DNA of 50,453 bases from Pseudomonadota bacterium (GCA_021848545.1 JAJZUL010000023.1:1-50453), one strand, 5' to 3'; positions 35,778 through 44,709 are shown, numbered from the stretch's first letter. The notes: generated by a model from the sequence alone, not told the origin. Numbers and translations are program-made.

Positions 35778-36584
35778 GTGCTGGCCCTGATCTTCCCCGA
35801 TTTCGACCCCATCGCCTTTTCCATCGGCCCGCTTCACGTCCATTGGTACGCGCTGGCCTATATCGCCGGCCTGGTGCTGGGGCTGTATTACATCAAGTGG
35901 ATGATACGGCGACCGCCCCATGCCATGACCTCGGAACAGGTGGATGATTTCCTGGTCTGGGCGACCCTGGGCGTGGTGCTGGGCGGCCGGCTCGGCTATG
36001 TCCTGTTCTACCAGCCGATCTTCTATTTCGCCCACCCGTCGCAAATCGTCGCGGTGTGGAACGGCGGCATGAGCTTCCACGGCGGGCTGCTGGGCGTGCT
36101 GACCGCCATCGCCCTGTTCTCGCGCCGCCACAAGCTCAACATGTTCGCGGTGGCCGACGCGGTCTGCACCGCCGTGCCCATCGGCCTGTTCTTCGGCCGC
36201 ATCGCCAATTTCATCAACGGCGAACTGTTCGGCCGGGTGGCGCCGCCCGGCCTGCCCTGGGCGATGATCTTTCCCGGCGGCGGGCCGTTGCCCCGTTATC
36301 CCAGCGAATTGATCGAAGCCAGCCTGGAAGGCCTGACCCTGGGGCTGGTCATGCTGTACCTGTGGCGCAAGCCGTCGATTCGCCTGCGTCCCGGCACCCT
36401 GTCGGGCGCCTTTCTGATCGGCTACGGCCTCGCCCGCATCACCGGCGAATTCTTCCGTCAGCCCGATCCCTTCTTGGGCTATCTGTGGTTCGGCGCCACC
36501 ATGGGCCAATTGCTGTCGATCCCGCTGGTGATCGCCGGCGCGGTCCTGGTGTGGTGGGCGGCACGCCGCCAGCCGGTCGGATGA
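35778..36584 (+). CDS. lgt: prolipoprotein diacylglyceryl transferase
   Basis: The 268-residue inner-membrane enzyme adds diacylglycerol to the lipobox cysteine of prolipoproteins. It has seven hydrophobic segments, the HWYALAYIAGL motif in TM1, GGRLGYVLFY, SFHGGLLG and the signature GRIANFINGELFGRV. It starts with GTG at 35778 behind AAGGGTG. Its stop overlaps the next gene in an ATGA. With lnt at 10978 it provides two of the three lipoprotein-processing steps in the window. Confidence 0.96.
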   Translation: MLALIFPDFDPIAFSIGPLHVHWYALAYIAGLVLGLYYIKWMIRRPPHAMTSEQVDDFLVWATLGVVLGGRLGYVLFYQPIFYFAHPSQIVAVWNGGMSFHGGLLGVLTAIALFSRRHKLNMFAVADAVCTAVPIGLFFGRIANFINGELFGRVAPPGLPWAMIFPGGGPLPRYPSELIEASLEGLTLGLVMLYLWRKPSIRLRPGTLSGAFLIGYGLARITGEFFRQPDPFLGYLWFGATMGQLLSIPLVIAGAVLVWWAARRQPVG

Positions 36585-37648
36585 CATTGGGGCCGCTGGC
36601 CCGGCGCCTGGCCGATGCCATCCGCCGGGATGGGCCGGTGCCGGTGTCGCGCTATATGGAAGCGGCCCTAAGCGACCCCGATCACGGTTATTACACCACC
36701 CGCGATCCTCTGGGCGCGGCCGGCGATTTCACCACCGCGCCGGAAATCAGCCAGATGTTCGGCGAACTGATCGGATTGTGGGCGGCGGTGGTCTGGCAGG
36801 CCATGGGCGCGCCCGAGCGGGTGGTCCTGGTGGAACTGGGTCCCGGACGCGGCACGCTGATGGCCGATCTGCTGCGCGCCGCCGCCACCATGCCCGCCTT
36901 TCTCGCCGCCATCGACCCCTGGCTGGTGGAAACCAGCCCGGTGCTGCGGGACCGCCAGCGCGAAACTCTGGCGGCCCAAGCCGCCCATTGGGCCGATCGC
37001 ATCGAGGACGTCCCCGACGGACCGGCCCTGATCGTCGCCAACGAATTCTTCGACGCCCTGCCCATCGACCAATATATCCGCGTGGACGGGCTCTGGCGCG
37101 AAAGACGGGTGGGTCTGGGGGCCGACGGCGGCTTCGTCTTCGTCGCCGGACCGGAGGTGCCCGCGCCCGCCACCGGCCTGCCGGACGGCGCCATCGTCGA
37201 GACCTGTCCCGAAGGACGACGCTTGGCGGCGCTGATGGGCCGCCGCCTGGCCCGATCGGGCGGTGCCGCCCTGATCGTCGATTACGGATCGGCCGCCGGC
37301 GGTTCGGGCGATACCTTGCAGGCGGTGCGCCGGCACCGCTTCCATCCCGCGTTGGACGATCCCGGCGAGGCCGATCTGACCGCCCATGTGGATTTCGCCG
37401 CCCTGGCCACCGCGGCCGCCCCCGCCAAGGCGTGGGGGCCGGTGGGCCAGGGCGATTTTCTGCGGGCGCTGGGGATCGAGACCCGGGCCGCGCTTTTGGC
37501 CAAAGGCCAGCCCCCCGCCCGCGCCGCCGACATCAAAAGCGGGATGCGCCGCTTGATCGACGCCGCCGAAATGGGCACCTTATTCAAAGTTATGGGAATG
37601 GCCCATCCCGCACTCGCCGAGCCGCCCGGCTTCTCCTTCCTGCCGTAG
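36581..37648 (+). CDS. SAM-dependent methyltransferase, NDUFAF7/MidA family
   Basis: This 355-residue class-I methyltransferase belongs to the DUF185/MidA family, whose mitochondrial member NDUFAF7 dimethylates an arginine of complex I. Conserved segments are RYMEAALSDPDHGYYTTRDPLGAAGDFTTAPEISQMFGEL (in parts, residues 24-64), the SAM loop ELGPGRGTL, ANEFFDALPIDQ and GMGTLFK-like GTLFKVMGM near the end. It starts in the ATGA overlap with lgt; the frame is open further upstream without homology. A bacterial substrate is not established. Confidence 0.9.
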   Translation: MTLGPLARRLADAIRRDGPVPVSRYMEAALSDPDHGYYTTRDPLGAAGDFTTAPEISQMFGELIGLWAAVVWQAMGAPERVVLVELGPGRGTLMADLLRAAATMPAFLAAIDPWLVETSPVLRDRQRETLAAQAAHWADRIEDVPDGPALIVANEFFDALPIDQYIRVDGLWRERRVGLGADGGFVFVAGPEVPAPATGLPDGAIVETCPEGRRLAALMGRRLARSGGAALIVDYGSAAGGSGDTLQAVRRHRFHPALDDPGEADLTAHVDFAALATAAAPAKAWGPVGQGDFLRALGIETRAALLAKGQPPARAADIKSGMRRLIDAAEMGTLFKVMGMAHPALAEPPGFSFLP

Positions 37649-37661
37649 ACCCGCCCATCCG

Positions 37662-38429
37662 ATGATCACGCTGTCCGCTCTCAATGAAATCAACCGTATC
37701 CGCCATGCCTTTCTGACCAGGGAAGGCGGCGTGTCGGAAGGCCTGTACGCTTCGCTCAATTGCGGCGCCTCGTCCGGCGACGATCCCGAGCGGGTGATGG
37801 AAAACCGGAACCGCGGACTGGCCATGCTGGATTTGCCGCCCGCCGCCCTGGTCACCGTGCGGCAGGAACACACCGCCGAGGTCGCGGTGGTCGAAGCGCC
37901 GTTCGCCCCCGGCGAGACGCCCAGGGCCGACGCGCTGGTCACCACCAGCCCCGGTCTGGCGCTGGGAATCGTCACCGCCGATTGCGCCCCGGTGCTGTTG
38001 GCCGACCGCAACCGGGGCGTGATCGGCGCCGCCCATGCCGGCTGGCGCGGCGCCGTGGGCGGAATCCTCGACAACACCCTGACCGCCATGGAAAAGCTGG
38101 GCGCCACCCGCAAAACCGTGGTCGCCGCCATCGGTCCCTGCATCGGCCAGCGTTCCTATGAGGTGGGGTCGGAGTTTCCGGCGCCGTTCCTGGCCGAAGA
38201 CCCGGCCAATGCCGATTTCTTCGCCGCCGCCTCCCGTCCCGGCCACCATCTGTTCGATCTGCCCGGCTATCTGGCCCGGCGTCTGGCCCGATTGGGGGTG
38301 GTGTCGGTCACCCGCCTGCCCGCCGACACCTGCCGCGACGAAAGCCGCTTTTTCAGCTATCGGCGCGCCACCCTGCGCGGCGAAAGCGCCTATGGGCGGC
38401 AATTGTCGGTCATCGTTCTCGATCGGTGA
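37662..38429 (+). CDS. pgeF: YfiH/LACC1-family protein (polyphenol oxidase/purine nucleoside phosphorylase type)
   Basis: This 255-residue single-domain protein has the zinc/copper site of the family: TADCAPVLL (Cys) and AAHAGWRGAVGGI (His), with NCGASSGDDPERV upstream. Members act on purine nucleosides, and the E. coli protein is implicated in peptidoglycan editing. It lies 13 bases after the MidA-like gene and overlaps the following lipoprotein gene by 4 bases (GTGA). Confidence 0.9.
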   Translation: MITLSALNEINRIRHAFLTREGGVSEGLYASLNCGASSGDDPERVMENRNRGLAMLDLPPAALVTVRQEHTAEVAVVEAPFAPGETPRADALVTTSPGLALGIVTADCAPVLLADRNRGVIGAAHAGWRGAVGGILDNTLTAMEKLGATRKTVVAAIGPCIGQRSYEVGSEFPAPFLAEDPANADFFAAASRPGHHLFDLPGYLARRLARLGVVSVTRLPADTCRDESRFFSYRRATLRGESAYGRQLSVIVLDR

Positions 38430-39286
38430 CCCGCCTGGGCCGAACTTTGGCGATCCTGGCGGTGGCGGTCCTGCCCGCCGGGTGCGGCGAACTTCCCCAT
38501 CCCTTCCGCCATAGCGGGCTCGGCCCGGCTTTGGCGCGACCGCGCGACGCCCGCGCCGTCGCCGTCATACCGCCGTACGGCGCGGGCGGGAACGGTCTGG
38601 GGCCGGCGCTGGTCACGGCCCTGGCCCACCGCCAGATTCCGGCGGAACTGGGGCCCGGCCTGCCCGGCGGCGACCGGCTGGTGACCCGCATTTCGGCCTC
38701 GGGCGCAACCGTGACCATCGATTGGATGCTGAGCGGCCCCCAGGGACGGACGCGGCGCGGCGACCGCGTTGCGATACCCGCCGCCGTTTGGCGCACGGCG
38801 CGGCCGGACCAGCTTGCCGCCCTCGCCGAACGGGCCGTGGCGAGCCTGTTTCCCCGAAACCCGCCGACGGCACAGCCTTCGCCGACGCCGGCGCCGCCAT
38901 CCCGGCGCCGGCCCACGGCGCGCATCCTGCCGCTCGCCCGCTTGCCGGGCGACGGAGCCACCGCCCTGGCCCGCGCCTTGGGCCGCGACCTCGCGGCGGA
39001 CGGCATCACAATGGTGACCAGCGGCGGCGACTATCTCGTCCAGGGTCGCGCGTCCGTCGTCTACGACCGGTCCGGCAACGAAATCCTGGCCCTGGCCTGG
39101 GTGGTGGCGGATGCCAAGGGCCATGCCCTGGGCACCGTTCGCCAGGGCGGTCCGTTGCCCGCCGGCGGCCTGCCCCATCGCTGGGGAAAACTGGCCGACG
39201 CCATCGCCGCCGGGGGGGCGGAAGGAATCCTTCGGGTCATCACAGCCACCCGCGACACCCCACCCGCACCTTTACAGGGGCGATAA
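38426..39286 (+). CDS. putative lipoprotein of unknown function
   Basis: The 286-residue protein has a lipoprotein-like signal (LAILAVAVLPAGC, Cys about residue 20) with a slightly atypical lipobox. A central low-complexity Pro/Arg stretch sits near residues 147-162, and two repeated globular halves may flank it. No domain is recognised. It starts with GTG in a 4-base overlap with pgeF and is followed by prs after 149 bp. Confidence 0.65.
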   Translation: MTRLGRTLAILAVAVLPAGCGELPHPFRHSGLGPALARPRDARAVAVIPPYGAGGNGLGPALVTALAHRQIPAELGPGLPGGDRLVTRISASGATVTIDWMLSGPQGRTRRGDRVAIPAAVWRTARPDQLAALAERAVASLFPRNPPTAQPSPTPAPPSRRRPTARILPLARLPGDGATALARALGRDLAADGITMVTSGGDYLVQGRASVVYDRSGNEILALAWVVADAKGHALGTVRQGGPLPAGGLPHRWGKLADAIAAGGAEGILRVITATRDTPPAPLQGR

Positions 39287-39435
39287 CGCCTGATATACGA
39301 GGCGCTTACTCATGGACGAAGCGAATGGTGTGGGCAAGGCGGTAATCGGGATACCGCCACGCTGTCGGCCCGCATTCGGGATTTTTGGGGCGCCGCAGCC
39401 GCGCCTCTCGTCAGACCGCTCCATGGGTTGCGCAC

Positions 39436-40368
39436 ATGAAAATTCTGACCTGCAATTCCAACCGGCCGCTCGCCGAGGCGATCGCTGAATACCTGACCAT
39501 GTCCCTGACCAAAGCCAGCGTGCGGCGGTTCTCGGATATGGAGGTGTTCGTCGAAATCCGGGAGAACGTGCGGGGCGAGGATGTCTTCGTCATCCAATCG
39601 ACCTGCTTTCCGACCAACGACAATCTGATGGAATTGCTGGTGGCGCTGGATGCGCTGCGGCGCGGCTCGGCCCGGCGCATCACCGCCGTCATCCCCTATT
39701 TCGGCTATGCCCGCCAGGATCGCAAATCGGGTCCGCGCACACCCATTTCCGCCAAGCTGGTGGCCAACCTGATCACCACCGCCGGCGCCGACCGGGTGGT
39801 GACGCTGGACCTCCATTCCGGCCAGATCCAGGGATTCTTCGACATCCCGCTGGACAATCTTTATGCGGCGCCGGTCTTCACCAACGACATCCGCGCCCAT
39901 TCGGTCCATGACGCCCAGATGGTGGTGTCGCCCGATGTCGGTGGCGTCGTGCGGGCGCGGGCCATCGCCAGCCGTCTGGACGCCGATCTGGCCATCATCG
40001 ACAAACGGCGCGAACGCGCCGGCGTGTCGGAAGTGATGAACATCATCGGCGACGTGCGCGACCGCGAATGCATCCTGGTGGACGATATCGTCGATTCCGC
40101 CGGCACGCTGTGCAACGCGGCGGAAGCGCTGATGGCGGCCGGCGCGCTCAGCGTATCGGCCTATGTCACCCATGGCGTGCTGTCGGGCAAGGCGGTGGAG
40201 CGGGTCACCGCCTCGCCGCTCAAGGAACTGGTCATCACCGATTCCATCCCGGCGACCGAGGCGGTGGCGAAGGCCCACAACATCCGCCAGATCACCATCG
40301 CGCCCCTGATGGCCGAATCGATTCAGCGCATTTCCGAGGAACGCTCGGTCTCCAGCCTGTTCGACTGA
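39436..40368 (+). CDS. prs: ribose-phosphate pyrophosphokinase (PRPP synthetase)
   Basis: The 310-residue enzyme makes PRPP from ribose 5-phosphate and ATP. Motifs are the N-terminal [35 protein letters not shown] (ATP flexible loop), [20 protein letters not shown] and the PRPP loop [14 protein letters not shown] 39436 is at the family start; the open frame from 39385 adds 17 unrelated residues. Its 149-bp leader holds a 7-bp hairpin (39338-39344 with 39352-39358). Convergent with 40371. Confidence 0.96.
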   Translation: MKILTCNSNRPLAEAIAEYLTMSLTKASVRRFSDMEVFVEIRENVRGEDVFVIQSTCFPTNDNLMELLVALDALRRGSARRITAVIPYFGYARQDRKSGPRTPISAKLVANLITTAGADRVVTLDLHSGQIQGFFDIPLDNLYAAPVFTNDIRAHSVHDAQMVVSPDVGGVVRARAIASRLDADLAIIDKRRERAGVSEVMNIIGDVRDRECILVDDIVDSAGTLCNAAEALMAAGALSVSAYVTHGVLSGKAVERVTASPLKELVITDSIPATEAVAKAHNIRQITIAPLMAESIQRISEERSVSSLFD

Positions 40369-40370
40369 GC

Positions 40371-40844
40371 CTACCGAACCCGGCGGAACAGGAAACGGAC
40401 GTCCTGACCGTCGGGCTCGGCGGCATAGCCGTACAGATCGCCGGTTCCGGTCAACAATCCGTGAAAGACGAAGCCGTCACCGGAAGCGGTGCCGAAACGC
40501 ACCGAACAGCGCGACACCGACGCCACCGCGCCGCCGCCCCGGGCGGCCCCCTTGCCGAAGGTGTTCGTGGGCCAGCCCATGCGCCAATCGATCACCGCCC
40601 CCCGGCGCTTGAACGACAGCCGGCTGCCCGGCGCCGCCCAGCGCCCGATCAGCCATTGGCCATCGCTGGACAGGCCGGTATCGCAGGGCGGCGCCGGCAA
40701 GGGATCGGTCGGCGGAGCGGCCTTGGGGAAACGGGGCAGATGATCCTCGGGCGCCGGAGCCGGAGTAAACGCCGCGGCCGGCAGGACCGACACGCATGTC
40801 CCCGCCAGCGCCATTGCCGCCATCATCACCGCGATCCGTTTCAT
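40371..40844 (-). CDS. exported protein of unknown function
   Basis: The 157-residue product has a clear signal peptide (MKRIAVMMAAMALAGTCVSVLPAAA) and a Pro-rich linker. A compact domain with WRMGWPTNTFGKG and two Cys follows. No family is recognised. It ends 2 bases from the prs stop (convergent) and starts 2 bases after the stop of the small lipoprotein gene upstream, so the two minus-strand genes form an operon for periplasmic or envelope proteins. Confidence 0.65.
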   Translation of the reverse strand: MKRIAVMMAAMALAGTCVSVLPAAAFTPAPAPEDHLPRFPKAAPPTDPLPAPPCDTGLSSDGQWLIGRWAAPGSRLSFKRRGAVIDWRMGWPTNTFGKGAARGGGAVASVSRCSVRFGTASGDGFVFHGLLTGTGDLYGYAAEPDGQDVRFLFRRVR

Positions 40845-40846
40845 CC

Positions 40847-41137
40847 CTACTCCGTCCGATTGACCGGCACATAGCCCAGATCGGCCATGCAGGCCGCCAC
40901 CTGGGCATCGATCGCGCGCTTGTCGCGGTCGCGATCATACAATTGGAACGGCCCCGGCGGCGGCCCCTGATTGCCGTATCCCAGCACCGAATCATTGGCG
41001 GCGCGCCGGCACTGGTCCCAATCGCGGGACCACTGGCTTTCCGGCACATGGGGGTTGCGCCAGGGCACCCGCGCCGCGCAGGCGGCGAGCGGCAACAGGG
41101 CGAGGGCGCCCAGAAAACGGAAACGACGGAACGACAA
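40847..41137 (-). CDS. small putative lipoprotein
   Basis: A product of about 96 residues with a lipoprotein signal (FLGALALLPLAAC) and a mature part containing WSRDWDQCRRAANDSVLGYGNQGPP and CMADLGYVPV. It resembles short alphaproteobacterial lipoproteins with two Cys. TTG 41137 is proposed as start because it places the lipobox about 20 residues in. The only ATG, at 41236, would bury it more than 50 residues deep and overlap the divergent gene's leader. Confidence 0.6.
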   Translation of the reverse strand: MSFRRFRFLGALALLPLAACAARVPWRNPHVPESQWSRDWDQCRRAANDSVLGYGNQGPPPGPFQLYDRDRDKRAIDAQVAACMADLGYVPVNRTE

Positions 41138-41258
41138 GATGGCCTGTCTTTGGCAAAAGGCGGACTTTCCGCCATTCGGCCACAGCGGCGGCGCTTTGGC
41201 AACCGCCCGTCGGCCGGCGTCGGCATTTGCCGTCACCGCGACGCCGGATTACACTTAG

Positions 41259-41280
41259 GGCCCGACCCGAAAGTCGACAG
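41259..41280 (+). repeat. solo end of the 144-bp inverted-repeat element
   Basis: GCCCGACCCGAAAGTCGACAG here matches the reverse complement of the right end of the element at 42842-42985, apart from one base. No partner end is seen nearby. It abuts the maoC ribosome binding site AGGAGAG at 41279-41285. Confidence 0.6.
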
Positions 41281-41289
41281 GAGAGTCCC

Positions 41290-41724
41290 GTGGACGAGGC
41301 CAGCATCGGCGGATACGCGTTCGAAGACCTTGCCATCGGCCAGGCCGCCACCTTCGCCAAGACGGTGACCGAGGCCGACATCGTCGCCTTTGCCGGCGTT
41401 TCCGGGGATTTCAACCCGGTCCATGTCAACGAGGACTACGCCAAGACCACCCCGTTCAAGGGCCGCATCGCCCACGGCATCCTGGCGGCCGCCTTCATTT
41501 CGGCGGCGTTCGGCACCCGCCTGCCCGGCCCCGGGGCCATTTATGTCGCCCAATCCCTGAAATTCAAGGCGCCGGTCCGCATCGGCGATACCGTCACCGC
41601 CCGGGTCGAGGTCACCGGCCTGGTGCCCGAGAAGCATTTCGCCACCTTTCGCACCACCTGCTCGGTCGGCGACAAGATCGTGGTGGATGGCGAGGCGACC
41701 CTGAAAATTCCGCCAAGGGTATAA
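41290..41724 (+). CDS. MaoC-family (R)-specific enoyl-CoA hydratase
   Basis: The 144-residue single hot-dog protein resembles PhaJ, which makes (R)-3-hydroxyacyl-CoA from enoyl-CoA and so can feed polyhydroxyalkanoate synthesis. The catalytic block FAGVSGDFNPVHVNEDYAK contains the Asp and His, followed by RIAHGILAAAF. The start is GTG 41290 with AGGAGAG four bases upstream. The open frame from 41227 begins inside a repeat remnant. Confidence 0.9.
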   Translation: MDEASIGGYAFEDLAIGQAATFAKTVTEADIVAFAGVSGDFNPVHVNEDYAKTTPFKGRIAHGILAAAFISAAFGTRLPGPGAIYVAQSLKFKAPVRIGDTVTARVEVTGLVPEKHFATFRTTCSVGDKIVVDGEATLKIPPRV

Positions 41725-41772
41725 TATCTCTCAAATATAAGCGTATTGTAATGTTATAATTACTTAATAAAT

Positions 41773-41801
41773 TTGAAGAAGGTTGCCGTGCTTCCTATAT
41801 T
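41773..41801 (+). promoter_or_regulatory. sigma70-type promoter of the DsrC-like gene
   Basis: TTGAAG (41773-41778) and TATATT (41796-41801) are spaced 17 bp apart, within an AT-rich stretch of about 90 bp that stands out in this genome. The predicted start near 41808 gives a leader of about 24 nt ahead of a perfect AGGAGG. Confidence 0.6.
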
Positions 41802-41831
41802 TAGATGACCTCGTCTTCTCAGGAGGCTTCC

Positions 41832-42188
41832 GTGACCGACATCAACCAAGCCATCACCCATGGAATCGATCCTTTCGGCCATGTCGAGGGTATGACGCCC
41901 GATTGGACCGAGGATAAGGCGAAGGACATCGCCGCCGCCGAAGGTCTGACTCTCAGCCCCGCCCATTGGGCGGTGATCGGGTTTCTGCGCGACCAGTACC
42001 GGGAACAGGGAATGCCGGCCAGCGCCGGGTGGCTGATCCGCAAACTGGAAACCCGCTTCGCCCCCCAGGGCGGGAAGAAGCATCTTTACGCCTTGTTTCC
42101 CGCCGGCCCGGTCGGCCAGGGGTGCCGCATCGCCGGTCTGCCCCTGCCCCCGCATACCCGCGACGAATCCTTCGGAATCTCGCACTGA
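41832..42188 (+). CDS. TusE/DsrC/DsvC-family protein lacking the penultimate cysteine
   Basis: This 118-residue protein matches the DsrC/TusE family, whose flexible C-terminal arm relays sulfur or a trisulfide. The helix PDWTEDKAKDIAAAEGLTLSPAHWAVIGFLRDQY is typical (seen in parts, residues 22-55). The arm reads GQGCRIAGLPLPP, then HTRDESFGISH. The inner cysteine is kept, but the normally invariant cysteine near the C-terminus is missing and the arm is longer. GTG 41832 has AGGAGG five bases upstream, which decides the start over ATG 41805. Expression looks strong. It ends in an intrinsic terminator, so it is monocistronic. Confidence 0.85.
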   Translation: MTDINQAITHGIDPFGHVEGMTPDWTEDKAKDIAAAEGLTLSPAHWAVIGFLRDQYREQGMPASAGWLIRKLETRFAPQGGKKHLYALFPAGPVGQGCRIAGLPLPPHTRDESFGISH

Positions 42189-42193
42189 CCGTG

Positions 42194-42233
42194 AAAGCGG
42201 GCGATCGCGCTTCCGCCGAATCGCCCGCTTTTC
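42194..42233 (+). terminator. intrinsic terminator after the DsrC-like gene
   Basis: A perfect 12-bp stem (42194-42205 with 42220-42231) ends in TTTT. On the opposite strand AAA flanks the stem, so it may also stop the convergent PPOX-family gene at 42275. Confidence 0.75.
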
Positions 42234-42274
42234 ATGCGGCGTCCTTGGTTTTTTCAGGCGGGCGGAACGAACCG

Positions 42275-42826
42275 TTACGCGGGTTCGTCGATGCCGGTGG
42301 GCAAACCGTCGAAACTGACCCGGTTCTTTTCCCGCCAATAATCGCGGATTCCGTCCTCGCCGCGACGGTTCGCCCAATCGGACAAGGTCTGACGCTGGCC
42401 GGTCAATTCCATCAGCGGCACGGCGAAACCGCAGGACGTGATGATGTCCTCGACATCCACGGTCACGATCTGGCGCTTGCCGGGATGATCGGTGAACAGG
42501 CCCACCAGATCGGCCCATTCGGGATCATGGGGATGGATCGCCCGGCCGCTGCCGTACAGCCGCAGGATCATCGGCTTGGCGTCGAAGGAACAGAACATCA
42601 CCGTGATCCGGGGGCTTACCCGCAAATGGGCCGCCGTCTCGTTGCCGCTTCCCGTCAGATTGAGGAACGCCGCCCGCCTGGGGCCCTGGATGCGGAAACA
42701 TCCGTCCATTCCCTTGGGGCTGAGATTGACCTTGCCCTCGGGCGCGGCGGTGGCGACGAAGAACATCGGCTGGGCGGCGATGAAGGCCGCCAGTTCTTCG
42801 GTGATGTGGTCATGGTGCTTGGCCAT
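42275..42826 (-). CDS. pyridoxamine 5'-phosphate oxidase-family FMN-binding protein
   Basis: The 183-residue split-barrel flavoprotein has FFVATAAPEGKVNLSPKGMDG (FMN-binding strand and loop), AFLNLTGSGNETAAHL and RITVMFCSFDAKPMILRLYGSGR. It is a general PPOX-like protein rather than PdxH; substrate unknown. ATG 42826 fits the family start. The longer frame from 42949 would add 41 residues (MAVFENRSGAYFVYVSSGSA and on) that are encoded by the adjacent 144-bp repeat element and are probably not translated. Confidence 0.85.
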   Translation of the reverse strand: MAKHHDHITEELAAFIAAQPMFFVATAAPEGKVNLSPKGMDGCFRIQGPRRAAFLNLTGSGNETAAHLRVSPRITVMFCSFDAKPMILRLYGSGRAIHPHDPEWADLVGLFTDHPGKRQIVTVDVEDIITSCGFAVPLMELTGQRQTLSDWANRRGEDGIRDYWREKNRVSFDGLPTGIDEPA

Positions 42827-42841
42827 GACCACATCTGTATC

Positions 42842-42985
42842 AGAGCCCGACCCGAAAGTCACCATGGCGGCCTGCAAATGGCGGTTTTCTGCGCTTCCGC
42901 TGCTCACGTACACGAAGTACGCTCCGCTGCGGTTCTCGAAAACCGCCATTTTCGGCTCACCCTGCCGACTTTCGGGTCGGGCTCT
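42842..42985. mobile_element. 144-bp MITE-like palindromic element
   Basis: Perfect 19-bp terminal inverted repeats (42842-42860 and 42967-42985; AGAGCCCGACCCGAAAGTC and its complement) enclose a second perfect 14-bp inverted repeat (42876-42889 with 42938-42951) and a short CGTAC/GTACG stem. It encodes no transposase. It abuts the ychF stop codon exactly and reaches to 15 bp from the PPOX start. A solo end lies at 41259-41280. Target duplications were not seen. Confidence 0.7.
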
Positions 42986-44088
42986 CAGACGTTGAACAGG
43001 AAGTGGAAGATATCGCCGTCCTGAACCACGTATTCCTTACCCTCCAGCCGCATGCGTCCGGCCTCCCGCGCCCCGGCCTCGCCGTTGCAGGCGATGAAAT
43101 CGGCGGTCGAGATGGTCTCGGCGCGGATGAATCCGCGTTCGAAATCGGTATGAATGACGCCGGCCGCCTGGGGCGCCTTGGCGCCGGCCTGCACGGTCCA
43201 GGCCCGCGCCTCCTTCGGCCCGATGGTGAAGAAGGTGAGCAGGTTCAGCAACTGGTAGCCGGCACGGATCACGCGGGTCAGCCCGGTTTCCGCCAGACCC
43301 AGGGTTTCCAGGAAATCGCCGCGTTCCTCGTCGCTGGCCAATTGCGCCACTTCGGCCTCGATGGCCGCCGAAATGACCACGCTGCTGGCCCCCTGGGCCG
43401 CCGCCATCTCCTCCACCGCTTTCGAGAATTCGTTGCCGTTGGCCGCGCTTTCCTCGTCGACATTGCAGGCGTACAGAACCGGCTTCGCCGTCAACAGACC
43501 CAATTGCCGCACCAGACGGAGATGCTCGTCGTCGGATACGGGCACCGATCGGGCGGGCCGGCCCTCGCGCAGGGCCGCCAGGATCGGGCCCATCACATCG
43601 ACCTGAAGCTTGGCGTCCTTGTCGCCGCCCTTGGCCTTTTTCTCCAGGGGCACGATGCGCCGTTCCAGGGAGTCGAGGTCGGACAGCATCAGTTCGGTTT
43701 CGATGGTGGCGGCGTCGCGCACCGGATCGACCGAGCCCTCGACATGGGTCACGTCCCCATCCTCGAAACAGCGCAGCACATGAACGATGGCGTCGACCTC
43801 GCGGATATTGGCCAGGAACTGGTTGCCCAACCCCTCGCCCTTCGACGCGCCCCGCACCAGACCGGCGATATCGACGAATTCAAGCTGGGTCGGAATGATC
43901 TTGGCCGATTTGGCGATGGCGGCCAGCTGGTCCAGCCGCGCGTCGGGCACCGCCACCCGTCCGACATTGGGCTCGATGGTGCAGAAGGGATAATTGGCCG
44001 CCTGGGCCGCCGCCGTCTGGGTCAGGGCGTTGAACAGAGTGCTTTTGCCCACATTGGGCAGGCCGACGATGCCGCAATTGAAACCCAT
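42985..44088 (-). CDS. ychF: redox-regulated ATPase YchF
   Basis: The 367-residue Obg-related P-loop protein has [15 protein letters not shown] (G1), [18 protein letters not shown] (G3) and YACNVDEES in place of the NKxD guanine motif, which explains the family's preference for ATP. A coiled-coil follows, then a C-terminal TGS domain ([10 protein letters not shown]...[18 protein letters not shown]). It binds ribosomes and modulates stress responses. The stop codon lies at the edge of the 144-bp element. It is third in the rplY-pth-ychF operon, 2 bases after pth. Confidence 0.96.
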   Translation of the reverse strand: MGFNCGIVGLPNVGKSTLFNALTQTAAAQAANYPFCTIEPNVGRVAVPDARLDQLAAIAKSAKIIPTQLEFVDIAGLVRGASKGEGLGNQFLANIREVDAIVHVLRCFEDGDVTHVEGSVDPVRDAATIETELMLSDLDSLERRIVPLEKKAKGGDKDAKLQVDVMGPILAALREGRPARSVPVSDDEHLRLVRQLGLLTAKPVLYACNVDEESAANGNEFSKAVEEMAAAQGASSVVISAAIEAEVAQLASDEERGDFLETLGLAETGLTRVIRAGYQLLNLLTFFTIGPKEARAWTVQAGAKAPQAAGVIHTDFERGFIRAETISTADFIACNGEAGAREAGRMRLEGKEYVVQDGDIFHFLFNV

Positions 44089-44090
44089 CT

Positions 44091-44705
44091 TTAATCCTTT
44101 CCCGAACCCGGCGCCGAGGGGCGCCGGGGCGGCGCCGTCAGCATGGCGACGCGGCTCATGAAAGCGGGCTCGTCACCCGCCACCAGCAACGGAAACGCGT
44201 CGGCCACCGCGTCCAGCATCGCCTCCAGCCAGATCCGGTCGGCCTTGGCGAAATCGTGAAGTACATAGTCGGAGACCACGTTGCGGTCGCCGGGATGGCC
44301 GATCCCCAGCCGCACCCGCCGATAGTCGCGCCCCAGATGGGCATCGATGCTCTTCAGGCCGTTATGGCCGCCGCTGCCGCCGCTGCCGCCGCCACGCTTC
44401 ACCCGCAGGCGGCCGGGCGCAAGGTCGAGATCATCGTGGATCACCACGATGTCGGCCACCGGAATCTTGAGAAATTTGGCCACGGCCGCCACCGATTGGC
44501 CGGACAGGTTCATATAGGTGTTGGGCTTGAGCACCACCACCTTGTCGCCGCCGATCGATCCTTCGGCCAAGTCGCCCTGGAACTTGGAGCGCCAGGACGA
44601 AAAGCCATGGCGGCGGACGAGAACGTCCGCCGCCATGAACCCGATATTGTGGCGGGTGCCGGCATAGTCCGAACCCGGATTGCCCAACCCCACCACCAAC
44701 AACAT
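44091..44705 (-). CDS. pth: peptidyl-tRNA hydrolase
   Basis: The 204-residue enzyme frees peptidyl-tRNAs that drop off ribosomes. It has [19 protein letters not shown] with Asn9 and catalytic His19, then [12 protein letters not shown]-like [15 protein letters not shown], the [31 protein letters not shown] block and RLGIGHPG. A Gly/Ser-rich expansion is visible in [13 protein letters not shown]. It lies 4 bases after rplY and 2 bases before ychF. Confidence 0.96.
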   Translation of the reverse strand: MLLVVGLGNPGSDYAGTRHNIGFMAADVLVRRHGFSSWRSKFQGDLAEGSIGGDKVVVLKPNTYMNLSGQSVAAVAKFLKIPVADIVVIHDDLDLAPGRLRVKRGGGSGGSGGHNGLKSIDAHLGRDYRRVRLGIGHPGDRNVVSDYVLHDFAKADRIWLEAMLDAVADAFPLLVAGDEPAFMSRVAMLTAPPRRPSAPGSGKD

Positions 44706-44709
44706 CGGC

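Noticed and set aside
42827-42949. 41-residue N-terminal extension of the PPOX-family protein
   Set aside because: It is encoded by the 144-bp inverted-repeat element and lies ahead of the family's normal start at ATG 42826.
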